Source of the DNA: a virus
Reading direction: 5' to 3' (one strand)
IMG/VR virus record: IMGVR_UViG_3300030329_004367
Location: 1-51,861 of that record
Length of the DNA: 51,861 nucleotides
Of the stretch, positions 42,820-49,195 are shown one piece after another. The notes beneath the pieces were generated by a model. It had not been told where the DNA came from. It did not search any database and saw nothing but the letters and a program-made list of their open reading frames with translations. Position 1 is the stretch's first letter; each line of letters starts with the position of its first letter. The position numbers were made by a program, and so were the translations under genes.

Positions 42820-43022
42820 ACTCAAGAAATTATAGTGATAAATTAGCAGATCATGAAGATTGGAAAGATGGTATGAATGCTTTTAGAGAAAAAATATTAA
42901 AAGAAATAACAGAAATCTACCAATCAATAGCAGAAATAAAAAGTTTAGCTTTAAAATTAGCTGAATATGCAGAAATAAATACTGAAATTAGAAAAACGGA
43001 GATGACTAATGACCTTAAATAA
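42816..43022 (+). CDS. Coiled-coil protein, 68 aa
   Basis: ATGA overlap with the preceding gene. Heptad-like helix (FREKILKEITEIYQSIAEIK). No family recognised; it may be an oligomerising adaptor. Confidence 0.65.
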   Translation: MNSRNYSDKLADHEDWKDGMNAFREKILKEITEIYQSIAEIKSLALKLAEYAEINTEIRKTEMTNDLK

Positions 43023-43191
43023 TGAAGAAATAATTGCATTAACTAATATTATTAATTATCTAGATGAAGCTGAAATAAAGCATTATGAAGAATGTATTGC
43101 AAGTGGTGAAGAAGCCAGTTGTCATATTTGGCATTCAATTAAAACATTAACACTTAAACTAAAACATGAAAGTATGAAGGAGACCCCATGA
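43009..43191 (+). CDS. Small helical protein, 60 aa
   Basis: Overlaps the upstream gene by 14 nt and the next by 4 (ATGA). Mostly helical (EEIIALTNIINYLDEAEIKH) with two cysteines. No function recognised. Confidence 0.6.
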   Translation: MTLNNEEIIALTNIINYLDEAEIKHYEECIASGEEASCHIWHSIKTLTLKLKHESMKETP

Positions 43192-43967
43192 ACCCTTATT
43201 TACCAATAAGAAAAGTGCCATTAGATTATAATGGTATTCATTCATCTGCATATTCTGTTCAAACTGACAGAGGTGAAGAAGGATGGAAAGAAGCAGGAGT
43301 AGTAGGTAAAAGCTATATGCTATTATCTAATGAAGAAGTAAAGCAAGCAGCAACTCAAGTAGCTGAAGAATGTAATATAGAATTTGTACATGATAAGACT
43401 TTCTTTAATGGAAAGCAATATATATATTCTATGAGATCTCCTAAAGTTCTAGGAGAAGTAGAAAAAGGAGATGATGTTGCTCTTGGTATGCAATTTTGGA
43501 ATAGCTATGATGGTAGTAAATCATTTGGATATTCATTAATGCTTTATAGATTAGTATGTACTAATGGAATGATGAGTAAAGATTTCTTTAATACATATAG
43601 ATTTAAGCATGAGCCTACATCTGAGAATTGGGATGAAAATCTAGAACAAACTGTAGCTAATATTAATAGTATGTCTAATGGTGGTTTAAAAATAGAAGAG
43701 TTTATACATAATCTTAGAGAGCTTAATAAGTTAGAGATTACTATGGATGAACTAGGGAATGTTAGACATAATTATTTACAAGATATTCCTGTAGGACTAT
43801 GGGGACAAATTGTAGATAGATTTACAAAAACAAATAAAGAAGATCATAGTGGTTGGGATCTGCTTAATGCTGGTACAGATATACTCTGGCATAAAGAGAA
43901 TCCAACAGTAGCATCTTACAATCAAAATCAATTAATAGTTGATGGTCTTTGTAAGGCTGTAGCATAA
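43188..43967 (+). CDS. DUF932-family phage protein
   Basis: 259 residues. Motifs SPKVLGEVEKGDDVALGMQF and SLMLYRLVCTNGMMS match the DUF932 family of phage and plasmid proteins of unknown function. The family often lies near recombination and replication genes, as here. Helical C-terminal half. Translation is coupled to the preceding gene by ATGA. Two structured RNAs follow. Confidence 0.8.
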   Translation: MNPYLPIRKVPLDYNGIHSSAYSVQTDRGEEGWKEAGVVGKSYMLLSNEEVKQAATQVAEECNIEFVHDKTFFNGKQYIYSMRSPKVLGEVEKGDDVALGMQFWNSYDGSKSFGYSLMLYRLVCTNGMMSKDFFNTYRFKHEPTSENWDENLEQTVANINSMSNGGLKIEEFIHNLRELNKLEITMDELGNVRHNYLQDIPVGLWGQIVDRFTKTNKEDHSGWDLLNAGTDILWHKENPTVASYNQNQLIVDGLCKAVA

Positions 43968-43972
43968 TGAAA

Positions 43973-44130
43973 TTGACTATACAGAGGGAGCATCGTTAAG
44001 ATGGCTTGTGGAGATAACCCCTGATGACTGTAGTACTACAGTGTACTGGTGAAAGATGAGGATGGGATCATCATATCATAGGTTTGTGGTGGACTGGGTT
44101 GAAATGCACCAGTCATGTACGTATAGTCAA
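43973..44130 (+). ncRNA. Structured RNA with 10-bp closing stem, 158 nt
   Basis: TTGACTATAC and GTATAGTCAA at the two ends pair perfectly. Inside lie the palindrome CTGTAGTACTACAG, a GATGA/TCATC helix, and a strong GACTGG/CCAGTC hairpin. No gene and no U-tract. Starts 6 nt after the DUF932 stop. The architecture (long-range closing helix plus three internal hairpins) suggests a discrete RNA of unknown class. Confidence 0.65.
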
Positions 44131-44137
44131 CATATTT

Positions 44138-44222
44138 ATAAGGGGGTACGCTTCTATTATGTCTAACCTAATTGATGAGCATAGTGTATTTATCCACACT
44201 AACCACATAGCTACCCCCTTAT
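44138..44222 (+). ncRNA. Hairpin element occluding the next start codon, 85 nt
   Basis: ATAAGGGGGTA and TACCCCCTTAT pair perfectly (11 bp). An inner TAGTGT/ACACTA helix lies within. The 3' arm ends at the AT of the next ATG (44221), and no ribosome binding site lies before that start. The fold would therefore hide or modulate the start codon: a possible translational operator for the downstream AbrB/Nmad1 operon. Confidence 0.6.
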
Positions 44223-44349
44223 GAAACAATTACAAGAAATATTAAAAAGAGTATTGAGAGAAAATGTAGAACTCAAGAAACAAATTAAAACTCTTGAGAC
44301 AATTCTACGTAACTATATACCAATAATAGGGAGAAAAAATAAGCGATGA
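44221..44349 (+). CDS. Coiled-coil peptide after the RNA element, 42 aa
   Basis: ATG at 44221 sits in the 3' edge of the hairpin with no Shine-Dalgarno. Heptad-like Leu/Lys/Glu helix (MKQLQEILKRVLRENVELKK). It overlaps the next gene by ATGA. It may be real or may serve as a translated leader. Confidence 0.5.
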   Translation: MKQLQEILKRVLRENVELKKQIKTLETILRNYIPIIGRKNKR

Positions 44350-44513
44350 AAATATGTGTAATTAAAATGGACAAAAGAGGGAGAATGTCTCTTCCTGCTA
44401 GCTTTTTAAGAGCTAATAATCTTAAAAGAGATTCATTTGTTAGTGTATTGCCTGTATCAGGAAGAGCTGATGCAATAAAACTAGAATTTGAATTGGAAGG
44501 AAATAATAAATGA
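44346..44513 (+). CDS. AbrB/SpoVT-like DNA-binding protein
   Basis: 55 residues with the swapped-hairpin pattern MDKRGRMSLPASFLRANNLK, then VSVLPV. AbrB-type proteins bind DNA as dimers and act as transition-state regulators or antitoxins. No toxin partner is evident. It is coupled on both sides (ATGA upstream and downstream). Could control the early-to-late switch. Confidence 0.7.
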   Translation: MKICVIKMDKRGRMSLPASFLRANNLKRDSFVSVLPVSGRADAIKLEFELEGNNK

Positions 44514-44860
44514 AATATGAATGCGCAGATACATACATACAAATGGAACAAAAATATCCTGAAATGATAAGTGAGTTTGAGCATATAACTCATGACATGT
44601 TGCAACTATTTTGCATGAAACAGTCTGATTATGGCCCTAAAAACATAGGAATGGGTGATATAGTGGTAGACACTAACGATAAGGTGAAACGCTCTTTAAC
44701 AGGTCTTTCTGTGCGAATGAACGATAAAATCCAAAGAATGCTTAATTTAATGCTTAACAATAAAGAACCTTTAAATGAAAGTATTGAAGATACATTGATA
44801 GATATAGCTAACTATGCTGTAATGTCTTTAATTGTACAAAGAAAGCTTTGGGGGAAATAA
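44510..44860 (+). CDS. Nmad1/DUF1599-like protein
   Basis: 116 residues. Pattern MLQLFCMKQSDYGPKNIG, LSVRMNDKIQRMLNLMLNN and ESIEDTLIDIANYAVM matches the nucleotide modification associated domain 1 (DUF1599) family, related to MazG-type helical pyrophosphatases. The acidic residues in the ESIEDTLIDIANY helix fit metal binding. It may act on a noncanonical or host nucleotide pool. No partner base-modification enzyme is visible nearby. Confidence 0.72.
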   Translation: MKYECADTYIQMEQKYPEMISEFEHITHDMLQLFCMKQSDYGPKNIGMGDIVVDTNDKVKRSLTGLSVRMNDKIQRMLNLMLNNKEPLNESIEDTLIDIANYAVMSLIVQRKLWGK

Positions 44861-45090
44861 TGGATACAATTAAAGGATATTGTAAGTATTGCGATAAACC
44901 TAATGGCTTTATAAATAAAAAAGGTAGGAGTAAACATTGGGGAATGGCTTGTACAGGTTGCAGAGGAACTTTAACAAGATGGTTTAATTCTAAAAAACAT
45001 ACTTTGGAAGAGTTGTTATCTGCAAAATATAACAATAAAACTCATAAATGGGATATTCCTAGTGTACGGAGTAAATGCAAAATTATCTAA
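44860..45090 (+). CDS. Zinc-binding protein, 76 aa
   Basis: Start ATG at 44860 overlaps the previous stop (TAATG), with GGGGGAAA just upstream. Two CxxC pairs (CKYCDKPNG, then CTGCRG) in a WGMACTG context suggest a zinc ribbon or HNH-like fold. Basic and aromatic. DNA or RNA binding is plausible. Confidence 0.7.
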   Translation: MDTIKGYCKYCDKPNGFINKKGRSKHWGMACTGCRGTLTRWFNSKKHTLEELLSAKYNNKTHKWDIPSVRSKCKII

Positions 45091-45301
45091 ACAATATTTT
45101 AAATGTCATATGTGCCATATTGCTAAATTACAAGATGTGTATATATGGGGTAGTTTTGCTATACCTCCTGAACATTCATATGAAGAATATAGAATATGTA
45201 AAAAGTGCGCTATTAGAGAACAAGGTAAGCGTACAAAACTAGAAGATATAATAGATGAAAGGACAGAACAATGGCTGAAAAAACAAAGTCAAAGCAAATA
45301 G
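45062..45301 (+). CDS. Zinc-finger protein, 79 aa
   Basis: GTG start at 45062 within the end of the previous gene. Cysteine pairs CHMC and CKKC bracket about 30 residues (IWGSFAIPPEHSYEEYRI), as in treble-clef fingers. The basic helical C-terminus (EQWLKKQSQSK) overlaps the next gene. No family recognised. Confidence 0.65.
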   Translation: MYGVNAKLSKQYFKCHMCHIAKLQDVYIWGSFAIPPEHSYEEYRICKKCAIREQGKRTKLEDIIDERTEQWLKKQSQSK

Positions 45302-45468
45302 TAGTAGAAAATCCACCACCTCCTAAAAAGAAACCATCTCAAAAAGATGATGTCAAATATATTGGTAATGAAATGGTTAAGTTAAGTGATAGAATTAATG
45401 AAATTGAATTATCAATGGAGTCTATAAGACAAGATCTTAAAAGAGTAATGAATAGGATGGGCCTATGA
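45271..45468 (+). CDS. Small protein with Pro-rich and coiled-coil parts, 65 aa
   Basis: An N-terminal Lys- and Pro-rich linker (ENPPPPKKKPSQKDD) is followed by a coiled-coil helix (KLSDRINEIELSMESIRQDL). Likely a structural or oligomerising early protein. Overlaps both neighbours (ATGA downstream). Confidence 0.65.
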   Translation: MAEKTKSKQIVVENPPPPKKKPSQKDDVKYIGNEMVKLSDRINEIELSMESIRQDLKRVMNRMGL

Positions 45469-45746
45469 GTGGTGCTTTATTACAAGAAAACTTTGAGAAA
45501 GCTTTAGAGACTATAAATGCTTTAAGTGAGCAAAATGAAGCATTAATGGATGAAATCCAAAGCTTGAAGTTTAAATTATCTTTATCTAATAATGAAATAA
45601 AACCAATAGAGCTATCACCTGATGATGAAGAGCGATATGCAAGAATAGCTGAAGGTGCTGAAGCTGCAATGAAACGATATAAACAATTCTTAAAAAAGGA
45701 GTTCCCACATGCCAAGTCCAAGCAAAGCAAAAGGCAATCGGTTTGA
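45465..45746 (+). CDS. Coiled-coil early protein, 93 aa
   Basis: Long Glu/Leu helix (LLQENFEKALETINALSEQN) and a basic C-terminus (KKEFPHAKSKQSKRQ). Overlaps the resolvase gene by 38 nt. No family recognised. Confidence 0.65.
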   Translation: MSGALLQENFEKALETINALSEQNEALMDEIQSLKFKLSLSNNEIKPIELSPDDEERYARIAEGAEAAMKRYKQFLKKEFPHAKSKQSKRQSV

Positions 45747-46035
45747 GAGAGAAATAGTAAATAAAGCAATCCAGTCTGGATTAACAGCAAAAAGAGCATG
45801 GGGGAGCAATGGTGCTGCTCTTGGTATGCATGAAGAAGTCGACCTAGTTATAGGAAAGGATCCTGAAATTAAAGTACAGGCTAAATGTAGAAAAAAACTT
45901 GCTTCATTCTTACAACCATCTGAACATGTAGATGCTGTTATATGCAAACAAGATAGGGGTGAAACATTGGTAATTCTAAGACTTGAAGATTGGTTAGAAT
46001 ATCAATTTATTACTAGAATGGTAGAGGAAAGATAA
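45709..46035 (+). CDS. Hjc-like Holliday junction resolvase (PDDEXK type)
   Basis: 108 residues. KGNRFEREIVNKAI carries the first acidic residue (E14); EEVDLVIG carries D45; IKVQAKCRKK supplies Q57-x-K59 in place of the usual E-x-K. The order and spacing match archaeal-type Hjc resolvases used by some phages. It would cut four-way junctions before packaging, fitting with ERF and large terminase. Q for E is a known variant in this superfamily; activity should be tested. Confidence 0.82.
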   Translation: MPSPSKAKGNRFEREIVNKAIQSGLTAKRAWGSNGAALGMHEEVDLVIGKDPEIKVQAKCRKKLASFLQPSEHVDAVICKQDRGETLVILRLEDWLEYQFITRMVEER

Positions 46036-46176
46036 ATGGGAGTTCAGCTATATTCTAGAAAAAGTTATAAAAATAAAGAAGAAAATAAATCTGATGAAAT
46101 AAGACAGATTAACTATAAATTAGACTATATTATTAGTTTAATTAACTCTACACTCAGGAAGAGAGGGGGACAATAG
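46036..46176 (+). CDS. Last early gene, small basic protein, 46 aa
   Basis: Starts directly at the resolvase stop (TAA then ATG). Basic with a helical middle (SDEIRQINYKLDYIISLINS). The stop at 46174-46176 lies inside the convergent hairpin. No family recognised. Confidence 0.6.
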   Translation: MGVQLYSRKSYKNKEENKSDEIRQINYKLDYIISLINSTLRKRGGQ

Positions 46177-46185
46177 TCTCCCTTT
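46162..46185. terminator. Bidirectional terminator between converging operons
   Basis: AGAGGGGGAC and GTCTCCCTTT pair over 10 bp (with G-U pairs) around loop AATA, with TTTATT on the plus side. It lies 4 nt from the stop of the converging minus-strand gene, so it can end both transcripts. Confidence 0.65.
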
Positions 46186-46189
46186 ATTC

Positions 46190-49100
46190 CTATCCAAGCC
46201 TATCTAAAGCTTTCATTATAGCTCTAGCATCTGATGGAGATGTAGATTGCTTAATGTTTTTCTTTCTACCACGTTTAGGTTCTGAAAGGCCAAGCTTATT
46301 ATCAGCCCATTTACGCCATTCTTTTTGTTCTTGACTAGCAAACAATCCAAGCTCTAACCATACAGCGTCTTTTAACCCAGCTTTATTCCATACTGGCAAT
46401 GTATAAGCTGTAAATCTTGCTAATTGAGAATTAAACATTGATAGTGTTTTGTAAAGATCTTGTTGTTCATCTTTTTTATAAGCCTTTTTTAAAGATGCTT
46501 CATGAGCAAACTGCACCTCTTCATCTTGTAAAGCGCCCATATTAGTATGTGTCATCCATTCATAAAGACTTAACACAATGCCAACATTTGGACCTAAAAA
46601 ATACGTTCCACCTTGTCCATATGTAGCTTGATCTAATTCTGCAAGTTGCTCTGGATCATTTCTATCTGTTGTAAGCCATTTATATGCAATATCTGCTGTA
46701 TCTAAAACATCATTAGGTGCAAGTTTAGTAAAATTAGTTCTAGCTGCAAGTGTACCTGCAAACATCATGGCTTGCACAAAGGCAAATCTTAAAGGCCTCA
46801 TAAATTCTTCACTTCTAAGATCTCCAGCTTTAAGAGAAATACCAGCTTCTTTCGCCCATTTATACATTAAATTAACCATATTAAACCGATAATGTGCAAA
46901 TTGACCAAGTCCCATTTTTGCTAGACCTAAAGCTTTACTATCTTCACTAGTTGCTTTTATAGCCTTAGCTTTATTCCATTTTGCATACTCAAAATGCAAA
47001 TCTAATGCAGAATTATAAGCCATTTGACCAGCTTGATTTTCTACCCAATTATCTATAACTTTTTGAGTTTCTGAGCCATATTTTGCTTGTAAATCATCAT
47101 AGGTTATTTGATAGTTTTTACCTTTTTTTTCTTTAATCTTATTTATATCTTTTTTTAATATCTCTTGTGCCTTAAAGGTATTAGAAGTTGCCATTAAATT
47201 TTGATGTGCTAAAGAAAATCCAATTCTGAATGTTTTAGATCTATTCCAGTCTTCCACTATTTTATGAAGCTTGCCACCTAAAGCTGCAGCTTTTCCAGTT
47301 ATTCTTGCCACTCTTTCAGCAGGTTTTTCTCCTCCCATTATAGCTAACTCTCCATTAGAATCTACATATAAAGTTTTATTTTTCATATGTGCTTCCTCTA
47401 ATGCACCTCTACTAGCTTGACTTATATTTTCATCTTTACCGGTAAGAGCTTCCCAAGCATTTGACCTTCTTGTTGTTCCATCATACCATTGCAAACCAAA
47501 TCTTTTTAACTGCCTATCTAACTTGGTTCGATTATTTTCTGCACCACCTGCCTGTTTATACCATCTTTGAGCCTGTCCTACAAAAGGAGCAGAAGCTCTC
47601 AATCCAAATTCCACCCATTCATATAATCTTTGTGTTGCATTTCTAGCTGCTGACCTTACATTCCCTCCCATTAATCTAAAATAAGTAAGAGAAGTCATAG
47701 CCCTCATCCACTCAGATACATTTTTATCTGCATTAGGATCTACATGCTGTATTTCGCTATAAACATCAAATAGTAATTGTTTCATATCTTCAGCTGTTTC
47801 TGCTAAATCATCTCTACCTTTCTCTTTAGCAGGCTTTAAATGTTCATTAGTAATAGCGTCAATAGCTTTCTTAAAAGTTCCTTTAACATGAGCTTTATAA
47901 TTAAATACACCTACATCATTTGTATATTTCTTTAAAAAGAAATATGGGTCATTATCATAAATAGGATTTATAATTGGAGATCTATTTTTTGCTACATTAA
48001 TAATTGATTCCCAGCTATCTAATTCTGTTTGTATTTTTTTATCTAATGATAGCTTATTGTCATGAATAGAGTTTTCTAATTTTTTAATAGTATCTAGCAA
48101 TCCAAGGCTATATTGAGACATATAATGTTTTGAAAATTTAACATTTCCTTTATTTGAATATCTATCTCCAGACTTAAAGCCTAATTGTATAAAATCTGAT
48201 TCTGATTGGAGATTTTTATAATCTGTTACTACACCATTCTCGTCTATAGTATGCTGAAATTCCATTGCCTTAATCAATCCATTAATACGTTCAACAGTCC
48301 CATCTACATATTGCAATCTCTTACCTTTGGCTAATTTTTTTATTTGCTGTAATCCTCTAATCATGCTAGTTACACCAGCTTTACGTATAAGATTATAATT
48401 TTGCAACATAGAATTAACTCTAGCCTTTTGAGCGTTATCTAAAAGATTACCATTTAAATCACGTAAAGTATCTATGTCTGCTCCTTGTAGAACAGTATTA
48501 ATTAGCTCAAAAGCTTTCCCTGAGCCTGTATTATAAAATTTAATAAGCTCGCCTCTATTAGCACGTAACTTTAGACTTATCGCATCAATTTTCTTTTTAT
48601 CTGTAGAGGATAACCATAGCTTCCTTAATTGTGTATATTCATCTTGAAGCTTTTTAAGACGCCTTTGTCCACCACTGCTTATACCTCTAATATCTGTATA
48701 TTTGGAGCCCATAGCTAATGTGAAAGCTTGAAACTCTTTTAAAAAGTCATTTGTCTGCCTACTAGTTTCGTTAGTATAATCCCTATAGAATGACGTCTCA
48801 TTTACTAATTCTTTTTCAAATCTCATTAATTCAGGGACATTCTGCATTGCAGCTCTAGGCAAATGCCATTTAGATGCAAAATAACCACGTGGATTAGCTA
48901 TCTGCTGATTATAATAATGCAATCCAGCTTCAAATTTTCTTACATCTTTAAAGTTAACAGGAAATTCTGTTGGATTTAATTTCTTTTTTGTATACTTCTC
49001 CCATAACCATTCAAAAGTTTCAAAATTATTCCATTTAGCATCTTTTACATTATTAAACATATTATTATTCAAGCTAGTCCAATTATCAGCTAAAACTTGC

Positions 49101-49192
49101 ATTCTTTTTTGAACTTCTTTTTTATCTTTAGACGACATCTCTTGTTCACGTTTACGCCTAAATGCATGTAATGCACATGTCCAAATACTCAT
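46190..49192 (-). CDS. Giant helical virion/ejection-type protein, 1000 aa
   Basis: AGGAG lies 9 nt upstream of the ATG. Long helical and charged, with a NVRSAARNATQRL motif near residue 515, which recurs in phage polyvalent or ejection proteins. The C-terminal half contains semi-hydrophobic helices (FAFVQAMMFAGTLAARTNF, then FLGPNVGIVLSLYEWM) that could interact with membranes. It is the last gene of the right-hand minus-strand block, just after the RNA-polymerase-like protein. Probably packaged with it and ejected. Confidence 0.75.
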   Translation of the reverse strand: MSIWTCALHAFRRKREQEMSSKDKKEVQKRMQVLADNWTSLNNNMFNNVKDAKWNNFETFEWLWEKYTKKKLNPTEFPVNFKDVRKFEAGLHYYNQQIANPRGYFASKWHLPRAAMQNVPELMRFEKELVNETSFYRDYTNETSRQTNDFLKEFQAFTLAMGSKYTDIRGISSGGQRRLKKLQDEYTQLRKLWLSSTDKKKIDAISLKLRANRGELIKFYNTGSGKAFELINTVLQGADIDTLRDLNGNLLDNAQKARVNSMLQNYNLIRKAGVTSMIRGLQQIKKLAKGKRLQYVDGTVERINGLIKAMEFQHTIDENGVVTDYKNLQSESDFIQLGFKSGDRYSNKGNVKFSKHYMSQYSLGLLDTIKKLENSIHDNKLSLDKKIQTELDSWESIINVAKNRSPIINPIYDNDPYFFLKKYTNDVGVFNYKAHVKGTFKKAIDAITNEHLKPAKEKGRDDLAETAEDMKQLLFDVYSEIQHVDPNADKNVSEWMRAMTSLTYFRLMGGNVRSAARNATQRLYEWVEFGLRASAPFVGQAQRWYKQAGGAENNRTKLDRQLKRFGLQWYDGTTRRSNAWEALTGKDENISQASRGALEEAHMKNKTLYVDSNGELAIMGGEKPAERVARITGKAAALGGKLHKIVEDWNRSKTFRIGFSLAHQNLMATSNTFKAQEILKKDINKIKEKKGKNYQITYDDLQAKYGSETQKVIDNWVENQAGQMAYNSALDLHFEYAKWNKAKAIKATSEDSKALGLAKMGLGQFAHYRFNMVNLMYKWAKEAGISLKAGDLRSEEFMRPLRFAFVQAMMFAGTLAARTNFTKLAPNDVLDTADIAYKWLTTDRNDPEQLAELDQATYGQGGTYFLGPNVGIVLSLYEWMTHTNMGALQDEEVQFAHEASLKKAYKKDEQQDLYKTLSMFNSQLARFTAYTLPVWNKAGLKDAVWLELGLFASQEQKEWRKWADNKLGLSEPKRGRKKNIKQSTSPSDARAIMKALDRLG

Positions 49193-49195
49193 TTA

